Origin: Olsenella_K sp036454645
GTDB lineage: Bacteria; Actinomycetota; Coriobacteriia; Coriobacteriales; Atopobiaceae
Direction of reading: 5' to 3'
NCBI GenBank assembly: GCA_036454645.1
Contig: JAZHSQ010000016.1
Coordinates: 1 to 44,307, forward strand
DNA: 44,307 bases
A program made the translations under genes and the position numbers. How positions within the stretch are numbered: the stretch's first letter is position 1; each line of letters begins with the position of its first letter. A model generated the notes under the pieces. The model saw nothing but the letters and a program-made list of their open reading frames with translations. It did no database searches and was not told the origin of the DNA. Of this stretch, positions 31,754-39,018 are shown in pieces.

Positions 31754-32690
31754 GGCGGGCGAGAAGGACCGCGCGCCCGAGGGCACGGCCGGCGCAGCGT
31801 GCGGCGAGGCCGCTGCCGGCGCGGCGCCAGCCGGCCGCGCGCTCTACACCAACGTCCAGCGCTTCTCGGTCCACGACGGGGGCGGGATCCGCACCGTCGT
31901 CTTCCTCAAGGGGTGCCCCTTCCGGTGCCCCTGGTGCTGCAACCCCGAGAACCTCTCGTTCTCGCCGGAGGTCGCCTGGCACGGCGCGACCTGCATCCAC
32001 TGCTCCATGCCCGCGTGCGCGCGGGGCGCGGCCTCATGCCCGCGAACGCCAGACGAGTGCCCGACCGGCGCCAAGGAGCTGCTCGGCAGGCCTGCCGACG
32101 CGGACGCCCTTCTCGACCTGGTCCTGCGCGACCGCGTCTTCTACGAGGAGAGCGGCGGGGGCGTGACCCTCTCCGGGGGAGAGTGCCTCGCGGGGCCCAA
32201 CCAGGCCTTCTCGCTCGACTTCCTCAGCCGGTGCCACGAGGCGGGGCTGCACTGCGCCGTGGAGACGACGCTCGCCGTTCCGCTGGAGGACCCGGAGGCG
32301 CTCGTGCGAGCGTGCGACCTCCTGCTCGTCGACTTCAAGGTCGCCGACCGCGCGCGAAGCCTCGCCACCACGGGCATCGACCCCGACCTGCGCGACGCCA
32401 ACCTGCGCCGCGTCCTCTCCCTGGGCGCGGACGTGGTCGCGCGGATGCCGGTCATCCCCGGCTTCACCGACGACGCCGGCTGCGTAGCAGACAACGTCGC
32501 GAGGATCCGCGAGCTGGGGATCAAGCGGGCGGACGTGCTGCCGTTCCACCAGCTAGGCGAGGGCAAGTACGCCTCGCTCGACAGGCCCTACGCGCTGGGT
32601 GGCGTGGCGCAGCTCGACGCGAGCTCGGTGCGAGGCGTCGTGCGCGCCCTTGAGGAGGCCGGCGTCTCCGCCACCGTCCACGGGGAGTGA
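31743..32690 (+). CDS. Glycyl radical enzyme activating enzyme (radical SAM)
   Basis: Protein of 315 residues that uses S-adenosylmethionine to make the radical on Gly742 of the preceding enzyme. The [4Fe-4S] binding motif is GCPFRCPWC (CxxxCxxC, Cys58, 62 and 65) after GIRTVVFLK. A small ferredoxin-like insert follows with CIHC and a further set (MPACARGAASCP), though its Cys spacing is irregular, so it may hold one cluster at most. VTLSGGECLAG and VETTLAVPLE are the SAM-binding motifs, and LLVDFKVAD is typical of PFL activases. The ATG lies inside the end of the preceding gene, shifted one frame, which couples translation. The first ~35 residues are variable and Ala-rich. Confidence 0.92.
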   Translation: MCSRAGEKDRAPEGTAGAACGEAAAGAAPAGRALYTNVQRFSVHDGGGIRTVVFLKGCPFRCPWCCNPENLSFSPEVAWHGATCIHCSMPACARGAASCPRTPDECPTGAKELLGRPADADALLDLVLRDRVFYEESGGGVTLSGGECLAGPNQAFSLDFLSRCHEAGLHCAVETTLAVPLEDPEALVRACDLLLVDFKVADRARSLATTGIDPDLRDANLRRVLSLGADVVARMPVIPGFTDDAGCVADNVARIRELGIKRADVLPFHQLGEGKYASLDRPYALGGVAQLDASSVRGVVRALEEAGVSATVHGE

Positions 32691-32762
32691 CGTGCGAAGA
32701 TGTTGCAAGAGGAGTGTCGGTCAGCCGCCGGACGGCGGCAAGCGGATAGAGAGGATACGGAC

Positions 32763-33425
32763 ATGGAGTTCATTCTCGACACGGCGGACGCAGAGGCGGT
32801 CAGGGAGCTCTCCGAGGTCATGACCATCTCGGGCGTCACCACCAACCCCACCATCATCACCAGGAGCGGCAAGACCCCCGAGCAGGTCTTCTCCGAGATG
32901 GACGCGGTCCTCGCCCCCGAGCAGAAGCTCTTCATGCAGGCGGTCGCGACCGACTACGAGGGGATCCTCGCCGACGCGCGCAGGATCTGCTCGCTGCGCG
33001 AGAACATGTACGTGAAGATCCCCGTCACCCGCGACGGCATGCGCGCGATCAAGCAGGCCAAGCGCGAGGGCCTCGGCGTGCTGGCGACCGCGATCTACTC
33101 GCCCGACCAGGCGTTCTTCGCCGCGATGAACGGCGCCGACTACCTCGCGCCCTACGTCAACCGCATGTGCAACTACGGCGACGGCGTGCAATGGGTCCGC
33201 GAGCTGCAGACGATGCTCGAACTCAACCAGCTTTCGAGCAAGATCTGCGCCGCGTCCTTCAAGAACGGCAACCAGGTGCACGAGCTGATGCTCGCCGGCG
33301 TCGGCGCCGTCACGGTCTCCCCCGACGTCGTGCGCGCGATGCTCGACCACCCCGGGACGAAGATCGCGGTCGACGAGTTCACCGCCGCCTGGGAGGAGGC
33401 CTTCGGCCGGCGCACCTTCGCGTAG
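32763..33425 (+). CDS. fsa: Fructose-6-phosphate aldolase (FSA/TalC type)
   Basis: Cytoplasmic class I aldolase of 220 residues, the same length as E. coli FsaA. The Schiff-base Lys is Lys85 in NMYVKIPVT. Gln59, Thr109 and Tyr131 stand at the positions known in FsaA, where Tyr131 separates aldolases from transaldolases (Phe). FILDTADAEAVREL, SGVTTNPTII and the final VDEFTAAWEEAFG complete the family pattern. In the ybiW-type pathway it would split 1-deoxyfructose-6-phosphate into glyceraldehyde-3-phosphate and hydroxyacetone. The ATG is preceded by AGAGAGGA, 72 bp after the activase, so it is likely in the same operon. No reductase for hydroxyacetone is present in the window. Confidence 0.92.
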   Translation: MEFILDTADAEAVRELSEVMTISGVTTNPTIITRSGKTPEQVFSEMDAVLAPEQKLFMQAVATDYEGILADARRICSLRENMYVKIPVTRDGMRAIKQAKREGLGVLATAIYSPDQAFFAAMNGADYLAPYVNRMCNYGDGVQWVRELQTMLELNQLSSKICAASFKNGNQVHELMLAGVGAVTVSPDVVRAMLDHPGTKIAVDEFTAAWEEAFGRRTFA

Positions 33426-33480
33426 ACGGCGCGCCGCCAGGTTCGTGCGAGGTCGGCGTCAGCCCCGTGCAAGCCTGGCG

Positions 33481-34236
33481 TCAGAGCACGTCGATTCCGA
33501 GCCTGCGCACCCGCTCGAGGTACGCGGGCTTCTCGCCGTCCGATATGAGGCCCGTGAAGTCCGAGAGGCGCGCGTAGGCATAGCTGCCGCGCGCGCCGAA
33601 CTTGTTCGAGTCGGCGACGACGTAGCTGCGCTCCGCGCGCTCGAGCACGGTCTGCTTGACCTGCCCGTCCTCGCTGTCGAAGGTCGAGACGGAGTCGGTC
33701 TCGACCGAGACCTCGAGGGTCCCCATAAACGCCAGGTCGGGCCTGAGGCGGGAGAGCACGCGGGCGCACGACGCGCCGACGAGGCCGCTGAGCTCGAGGT
33801 TCATGCGACCACCTGGGCACTGGACCTCGACGTTGCGCCCCGCGGCGGCCCGCTTCACGATGTCGACCATGTTGGAGACCACGATGCAGCGCAGGTCGCT
33901 CGCCGCGATGAGGTCCGCCAGGAAGAGGTTGGTGGTGGAGATGTCGAGGAACACCGTCATGTCGTTCTCGACGAGGCCGAGCGCCTTGCGAGCGATCTCC
34001 TGCTTCTGCGCGCGGTGGTCGTCGACGCGCGAGAGCACCACGTGCGAGGGGCCGTCGGAGAGCCTGATCGCGCCGCCGTACACGCGCCGCACGAGGTGCT
34101 TGGCGTCGAGCAGCTGCAGGTCCTTGCGGATCGAGTCCTCGCTCACCCCGAACGACTCCGCAAGCTCGGCGGTCTGCACCCTTCCGTCACGCTCTACGAG
34201 CTCAAGGATCTTCTCGTGCCGCTCGTTTCGAAACAC
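33481..34236 (-). CDS. DeoR-family transcriptional regulator
   Basis: Sugar-type repressor of 251 residues. An N-terminal winged helix (RHEKILELVERDGRVQTAELAESFGVSEDSIRKDLQLL) precedes the ligand-binding DeoR sensor domain. The sensor part begins with VYGGAIRL after the hinge, and DISTTNLFLADLIAAS and FDSEDGQVKQTVLERAE provide the phosphosugar pocket; ADSNKFGARGSYAYARL is the normal family end. GTG 34236 is preferred because GAGGG precedes it and the conserved part starts with FRNERHEKI. Another start (TTG) lies 15 bp upstream. The gene converges on fsa and most likely controls the radical enzyme operon, with an operator candidate at 29314-29329. Confidence 0.9.
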   Translation of the reverse strand: MFRNERHEKILELVERDGRVQTAELAESFGVSEDSIRKDLQLLDAKHLVRRVYGGAIRLSDGPSHVVLSRVDDHRAQKQEIARKALGLVENDMTVFLDISTTNLFLADLIAASDLRCIVVSNMVDIVKRAAAGRNVEVQCPGGRMNLELSGLVGASCARVLSRLRPDLAFMGTLEVSVETDSVSTFDSEDGQVKQTVLERAERSYVVADSNKFGARGSYAYARLSDFTGLISDGEKPAYLERVRRLGIDVL

Positions 34237-34411
34237 TGCCGTCCCTCGCAACTACCTCGCACCAAACTAGCCCTAAGCATTCTGGCGTAAGCGGCGGAGA
34301 AAAGCGAGGACCCCGCGGGCGAGCGTGCCGGCTGCGGGCCGGAACGCCGCGGCGCGGGGCCGTGGTCGGGCAGGTGTCGCCTGCGGGCGCGGGCGCCACC
34401 GGCACGGACGT

Positions 34412-34462
34412 GCCAGGACGGCGCTAGGCCGCCGCCAGCGCGGACGCCAGGACGGCGCTAGG
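34412..34462. repeat. 17-bp direct repeat with 34-bp period
   Basis: GCCAGGACGGCGCTAGG occurs at 34412 and 34446, each followed by a similar GCCAGCGCGG. It lies between the DeoR and HdeD-like genes in GC-rich noncoding DNA. Confidence 0.6.
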
Positions 34463-34490
34463 ATGCTGCCAGCGCGGGCGCGCCTGGGCG

Positions 34491-35144
34491 TCAGTGGCGC
34501 TTCCAGCTGAAGAACGGGTCGTTGTCCGGGTCGAACGGCTCGTCCATGTCGTCGATGTAGTCGCCGAGGGCCTTGGCGCGGTTCTTGACGTCGAGCGATG
34601 TCGAGAAGACGCTGATGCCGCTGACGATCAGCGAGAACGCGAGGATGTACATGAGCGCGAGGGTGCCCATGCCCGGGGTCATCAGCAGCAGGATGCCGGC
34701 GATGAGGTCGAGGACGCCGCCGGCGACCGCCCAGCCGGAGCTGCCGCCCATGCGACGCACGACGCCGGCGGACGACAGCTGGTTGACGCCGGCGAACAGC
34801 AGCTCGAAGGCGAGCATCAGGCCGATCATCACGACGAAGACGTCGTAGGTGTAGGCCGGCGAGTTCATCGCGGCCAGCGCGAGCAGGATGCCGCAGACGA
34901 CGTCCATGATGCCCGTCGCCAGCGAGTAGCCAGGGCGCAGCCAGTAGGGCATCTGGCCGTAGGTGACGATGCGGTAGACGCCGCCGATGAGGAACCCCGC
35001 GATCATCAGCCAGACGAGGGTGACGAGCGACGCCTGCGGGTTGATCGTGATCAGCACGCCCAGCACCACCATCAGGATCGACGCGACGATGCCGCCCCTG
35101 TACACGTGCTTCGCAACGTTTCGCGACTTGTCTTTCCAGTCCAT
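34491..35144 (-). CDS. HdeD-like (DUF308) membrane protein
   Basis: Protein of 217 residues with six membrane helices in pairs, the HdeD/DUF308 pattern: YRGGIVASILMVVLGVLITINP at the N-terminus, GYSLATGIMDVVCGILLALAAM, and WAVAGGVLDLIAGILLLMTPGM. GI(L/M)D(V/L)I-type repeats occur in three units. The C-terminus is acidic and cytoplasmic (YIDDMDEPFDPDNDPFF). In E. coli HdeD aids acid resistance; elsewhere the role is unknown. AGGAGG lies before the ATG. A perfect palindrome GAGCCCCGCGGGGCTC (35162-35177) sits in its leader, 17 bp before the start codon, and could form a hairpin near the ribosome-binding site. Confidence 0.82.
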   Translation of the reverse strand: MDWKDKSRNVAKHVYRGGIVASILMVVLGVLITINPQASLVTLVWLMIAGFLIGGVYRIVTYGQMPYWLRPGYSLATGIMDVVCGILLALAAMNSPAYTYDVFVVMIGLMLAFELLFAGVNQLSSAGVVRRMGGSSGWAVAGGVLDLIAGILLLMTPGMGTLALMYILAFSLIVSGISVFSTSLDVKNRAKALGDYIDDMDEPFDPDNDPFFSWKRH

Positions 35145-35497
35145 GGTCTCCTCCTAGCCGGGAGCCCCGCGGGGCTCGATCGGGGACTCAAGCGCACATG
35201 GGATATGTACCAATATTCATGTGTGCGAATCAGAAGAACGTAATCTACGACAGAACCGGTTCGAGTGTCCGATAGGCGAGTGTTCGACAAGGACGGGCGA
35301 CCCTGTGGCCGCGGACGTGACGGCGGCGCGCTCCGTGCCGTCCGCGGGCGGAGCACGGGGTCGTATACTGGCCCAAGCCGGCGGCGAGACGGGACGCCGG
35401 GAAGCCGCAAGCCGGGCGCAAGCCGGGCGCAAGCCGGGCGCAAGCTCGCCGCGAGTCGGCCGCAAGATTCCCGCGACACCCCTGCGACAGGAGGACC
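35145..35497. other. 353-bp divergent region with palindromes and an 11-bp tandem repeat
   Basis: Holds the 16-bp palindrome at 35162-35177, an imperfect palindrome bounded by CACATG (35195-35200) and CATGTG (35218-35223) around an AT-rich core likely to hold a promoter, and three exact copies of GCCGGGCGCAA (35411-35443). No coding signal. Confidence 0.55.
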
Positions 35498-36106
35498 ATG
35501 CGCACCTACAGCTTCGAAGCCCCCATCGAGCGGGTCGACGACGTCGACGGCGCCTTCGTGACCGTGCCCCTCGACGTGCCCCGCGTGTTCGGCGCCGGAC
35601 GCATCAAGGTGCACGCACGCTTCGACGGCGTCCCCTACGACGGCAGCGTGGTCTCCTCCAAGCACGATGACGGCACGCGCAGCTACGTGATAGGGATCCG
35701 CAAGGACATCCGCGCCCGCATCGGCAAGCAGCCGGGCGACGTCGTCGCCGTCGAGTTCGAGTGCGCGCAGGTGTACGGCCCTGCGAGCCTCTACCTCGAC
35801 GCCCTTCTCGCTAAGGTCGAGCGCAAGGGCCGCACGCGCGACGAGCTCCTGCGCACGGTGACGTGGCTCACCGGCTACCCCGCCGACTCGCTCGCCAAGG
35901 AGCGACTGGCGCAGGTCCCCTTCTCGCGCTGGCTCGACGAGGCGCCCGCCTACAACCCCGCCGCCAGCGAGGTCAGGGGCAAGGTCTGCGGCGTCAGCGT
36001 CGCCGAGGTCGAGGACCCCACGATGCGGCGGGTCCGCGTGCTGGACAAGCTCGTCGACGAGCTCGCCAAGGGCCGCCCGCTCGAGAAGGTCCTGCGCCAG
36101 GCCTAG
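35498..36106 (+). CDS. DUF1905-DUF2200 fusion protein
   Basis: Soluble protein of 202 residues with two small domains of unknown function. Residues 1-~92 are DUF1905: beta-strand-rich, with GAFVTVPLDVPRVFGAGRIKV, FDGVPYDGSVV and KDIRARIGKQPGDVVAVEFE. From ~100 it continues as DUF2200: VERKGRTRDELLRTVTWLTGY, then APAYNPAASEVRGKVCG and the end RVLDKLVDELAKGRPLEKVLR, which matches that family well. DUF1905 is often combined with a C-terminal YdeI-like tail, so DUF2200 as partner is notable. ATG follows GGAGG. The stop codon shares CTAG with the convergent RpiR gene. No catalytic residue is known. Confidence 0.85.
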   Translation: MRTYSFEAPIERVDDVDGAFVTVPLDVPRVFGAGRIKVHARFDGVPYDGSVVSSKHDDGTRSYVIGIRKDIRARIGKQPGDVVAVEFECAQVYGPASLYLDALLAKVERKGRTRDELLRTVTWLTGYPADSLAKERLAQVPFSRWLDEAPAYNPAASEVRGKVCGVSVAEVEDPTMRRVRVLDKLVDELAKGRPLEKVLRQA

Positions 36107-36969
36107 GCCGCGCCGCCCGTGGCGGTGCCTGCGCCGGAGTCGGCCGCGCCGCCCGCGGCGGTGCTCGCGCCAGCCCCGAGCTCGGGGTCGTACGCCTGGA
36201 CGTAGCGCGAGAAGACCTGGTCGAACAGGTACGCGATGCCGTAGGTCGAGTACATGCGGTGCAGCGGGTTGTTGCGTCCGAGCTCGTCGCCGATGGCGAC
36301 GACCTGGTCGAAGACCGAGCACACCTCGGCGCCCGGGTTGGCCGTCACGAGCACGCGCAGGGCGCTCGTGGCCTCGAGCTGCCCGCGCTGCCGCTCGACG
36401 AAGGCGCCCGAGGTCGAGACCGCGACGAGCAGGTCCTTCTCGCCCAGGGTCCTTATAGCCTGGGCCGCCGGCACCGACTCCGTCACCAGCCGGATGACGC
36501 AGTGCTCCACCGTCATCGCGCGCTGGAACTCCTTGAGCTCGTTCGCCGACGGGTCGGCCGAGAAGAGCGTGGTGCTGCGCGCGTCGTGAATGCCGCGGAC
36601 GAGGGCGTCGAGGTCGCCGGCCGCCGTGCGCCGGTCGATCGACCCGAAGAGCCGGTCGAGCTCGCCGCGCAGGTCGAAGCCGGGGCCGAGCTGCCTGTCG
36701 GCGGAGAGGAAGTAGTGGCGGAAGACGCCCCACTCGAACGCCATGTCCCTGACCTCGGAGAAGTTGTCGAAGCCAATGGACTGGCAGAAGCGCCGCACGG
36801 CGGAGCGGGAGCAGTAGCAGGCGTCCATCACGTCGTAGATGCCGAGGTCGGAGAGGTGGTCGTAGTTCTTGATGAAGTACTCGGCGAGCTGGTGCGAGGT
36901 GGAGTCGAGCTCGTTGGCGTTGTAGACCTCGAAGAGCGAGGTCAATAGCGTGAGTCTGCCCTCGTGCAT
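36103..36969 (-). CDS. RpiR/MurR-family transcriptional regulator
   Basis: Protein of 288 residues. Helix-turn-helix of the RpiR class at the N-terminus: STSHQLAEYFIKNYDHLSDLGIYDVMDACYCSRSAVRRFCQSIGF. A SIS sugar-phosphate domain follows, with GIHDARSTTLFSADPSANEL and KDLLVAVSTSGAFVERQRGQ (the STSG loop) visible; it is somewhat divergent. The C-terminus is an Ala/Gly-rich tail of ~25 residues. The ligand is probably a phosphosugar. No sugar operon is adjacent, so the target lies elsewhere or is only itself. Its stop overlaps that of the DUF1905-DUF2200 gene in one CTAG (36103-36106). Confidence 0.82.
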   Translation of the reverse strand: MHEGRLTLLTSLFEVYNANELDSTSHQLAEYFIKNYDHLSDLGIYDVMDACYCSRSAVRRFCQSIGFDNFSEVRDMAFEWGVFRHYFLSADRQLGPGFDLRGELDRLFGSIDRRTAAGDLDALVRGIHDARSTTLFSADPSANELKEFQRAMTVEHCVIRLVTESVPAAQAIRTLGEKDLLVAVSTSGAFVERQRGQLEATSALRVLVTANPGAEVCSVFDQVVAIGDELGRNNPLHRMYSTYGIAYLFDQVFSRYVQAYDPELGAGASTAAGGAADSGAGTATGGAA

Positions 36970-37083
36970 GCTTCTCCCCCCCCTCGGGCCGCGCCGCGCC
37001 GGACGCGCCGGGGCGACACGGTAAGGATAGCATGAGGGTCGGGGGCCGGGTCGGGGGCCGGGCCCTGGGCCGGGGCCACGCCG

Positions 37084-37098
37084 GGCCGGGACCCGGCC
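37084..37098. terminator. GC hairpin after the ABC exporter operon
   Basis: GGCCGGG and CCCGGCC flank one base, about 20 bp beyond the stop codon of the exporter gene. Part of a longer GC-rich, GTCGGGGGCCGG-repeating stretch (37035-37115). No T-run. Confidence 0.35.
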
Positions 37099-37119
37099 GC
37101 CCCGGCCCCGGCCGCGGCG

Positions 37120-39018
37120 CTACGCGAACTGGCTCTGGTACAGCGCGGCGTACGTCCCGCCCGCCGCGAGCAGCTCCTCGTGCGTGCCCTTCTCGATGAT
37201 GTTGCCGTGGTCCATCACCAGGATGAGGTCCGCGTCGACGATGGTGGAGAGCCGATGGGCTATCACGAAGCTCGTGCGGTTCTCCATGATCGCCTCCATC
37301 GCGCGGACGATCGCCTGCTCGGTGCGGGTGTCGACGCTCGAGGTCGCCTCGTCCAGGATCAAGATCGCGGGGTCGGCGAGCATGGCGCGCGCGATGGTGA
37401 GCAGCTGGCGCTGGCCCTGGCTCACGCCGTCGGCGTCGTTCTCCAGCACCGTGTCGTAGCCGTGCGGCAGCGTGCGCACGAAGAAGTCCACGTGCGCCGC
37501 GCGGGCCGCCGCCTCGACCTCCTCGCGCGTGGCGCCCGGGCAGCCGTAGGCGATGTTCTCGGCGATCGTGCCCTCGAAGAGCCAGGCGTCCTGCAGCACC
37601 ATGCCGAACTCGCGCCTGAGGTCGGCGCGGGTGAGCCGGCGGGTGTCCACGCCGTCCAGCGTGATGCGGCCGCCGTCGATCTCGTAGAAGCGCATGAGCA
37701 GGTTGACCAGGGTCGTCTTGCCCGCGCCCGTCTCGCCGACGATCGCGACCTTCTCGCCCGGCTCCGCCACGAACGAGACGTCGTGCATGAGCGGGTGGCC
37801 GGCGTCGTAGCCAAAGCGGACGTGCTCGAAGCAGACGCGGCCGCGCACCGGACGCGCGAGCTGGGCGGGGTGGGCCGGGTCGGGCTCCACCTCGGGCTCG
37901 TCGAGGAACGCGAAGACGCGCTCCGCCGCGGCCAGAGCGCCCTGCAGCATGTTGTAGGAGATCGAGAACTGCGTCAGCGGCTCCGACCCCTGCATCACGT
38001 ACTGGAAGAACGCCTGGAAGGCGCCGACCGTCATCTGCCCGGCGAGCAGCATGCCGCCGGCCGTCACGCCGATGGTGACCATGCAGAGCCTCATCACGAA
38101 GCGGATGCACGGGCCGATCGCGTTGGTCACGAAGTCGGCGCGGGCGCCGGCGCGGGCGAGGCGCTCGGCCCGGTCGGAGACCGCGGCCAGGCTCTGGCCC
38201 TCGAGCCCGAAGGCCTGGACCTCGGTGCGGCCGCTGTAGGACTCCTCGACCTCGCTGGTCAGCTCGCCGAGAAGGTCCTGCCGCCGTCCGACCGCCTTGA
38301 TGGTCTGCGCGCCGAACGCCCAGGTCGCCAGGGCGGACGCGGCCGCGAAGCCACAGAACATGAGCGTCAGCACCACGCTGCGGCGCGCCATGCAGACGAG
38401 CGAACCCACGAGCATGCAGGCGGCGATGATCAGCTGGAGCAGGCCGCGCTGCATGACCTCGGAGATCTTGTCCATGTCGTTGGTCGCGTAGCTGATCGTG
38501 TCGCCCGGCTGGTGGCGGTCGAAGTAGGAGAGCGGCAGGCGCGCCAGCTTGTCGGCGATCCTGCGGCGCAGCTCCAGGTTGAGCCGCTCCGCGAAGCTCG
38601 CCATCACGAAGGACTGCACGGTGTAGAAGGCCCAGGCCAGAGACCACAGGCCGAAGTACTCGAGGATCAGCCTGCCGCCGTGAGCGTAGTCGACCACGTA
38701 GAGGCCGCCCGCCGCGAACGCGCGCTGGACCTCACCCCACACGAAGTCGATGACCACGGCGCTGAACGTCGCGGCGGCGAGCGAGAAGACCACGTACAGG
38801 ACCGCGCAGGCCGTCGCGACCACGATGCGCCAGCGCTGGCGCCCCGCGGTCCGCCACAGGCGGCGCGCCGTGGCGGCGGGCGCCGTCGGGACCATGTCCT
38901 CGTCCGCCCCGGGGCGGGCGGGCCCTTCCGCTGCGCCGGGCCTCGCCTCCGCGCCGGCGGCGGCCGCGGCGGCGGCCGCGGACCGGGCCTCGAGCCTCTC
39001 GTCCTTCTCGCTACTCAT
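37120..39018 (-). CDS. ABC exporter, half-transporter B (consensus NBD)
   Basis: Half-transporter of 632 residues. The first ~50 are an Ala/Pro-rich cytoplasmic tail. Six membrane helices span about 62-350 with the coupling-helix stretch RLPLSYFDRHQPGDTISYATND. The nucleotide-binding domain follows: Walker A GETGAGKTT, Q-loop VLQDAWLFEGTIAENI, signature VSQGQRQL, Walker B ILILDEATSSVD with the catalytic Glu, and H-loop IAHRLST. The preceding gene has a degenerate Walker B, so the two form a heterodimeric exporter of the drug/lipid/peptide type. ATG 39018 overlaps the end of the first subunit by 8 bp. Substrate unknown. Confidence 0.92.
   Translation of the reverse strand: MSSEKDERLEARSAAAAAAAAGAEARPGAAEGPARPGADEDMVPTAPAATARRLWRTAGRQRWRIVVATACAVLYVVFSLAAATFSAVVIDFVWGEVQRAFAAGGLYVVDYAHGGRLILEYFGLWSLAWAFYTVQSFVMASFAERLNLELRRRIADKLARLPLSYFDRHQPGDTISYATNDMDKISEVMQRGLLQLIIAACMLVGSLVCMARRSVVLTLMFCGFAAASALATWAFGAQTIKAVGRRQDLLGELTSEVEESYSGRTEVQAFGLEGQSLAAVSDRAERLARAGARADFVTNAIGPCIRFVMRLCMVTIGVTAGGMLLAGQMTVGAFQAFFQYVMQGSEPLTQFSISYNMLQGALAAAERVFAFLDEPEVEPDPAHPAQLARPVRGRVCFEHVRFGYDAGHPLMHDVSFVAEPGEKVAIVGETGAGKTTLVNLLMRFYEIDGGRITLDGVDTRRLTRADLRREFGMVLQDAWLFEGTIAENIAYGCPGATREEVEAAARAAHVDFFVRTLPHGYDTVLENDADGVSQGQRQLLTIARAMLADPAILILDEATSSVDTRTEQAIVRAMEAIMENRTSFVIAHRLSTIVDADLILVMDHGNIIEKGTHEELLAAGGTYAALYQSQFA

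Noticed and set aside
32763..33425. Transaldolase
   Set aside because: Tyr at 131 and the 220-residue length match fructose-6-phosphate aldolase, not transaldolase B, which is longer with Phe there.
35072..38647. 1191-codon minus-strand frame across several genes
   Set aside because: It crosses intergenic repeats and genes on both strands, and its product is low-complexity. HdeD-like, DUF1905-DUF2200, RpiR and ABC genes explain the region.
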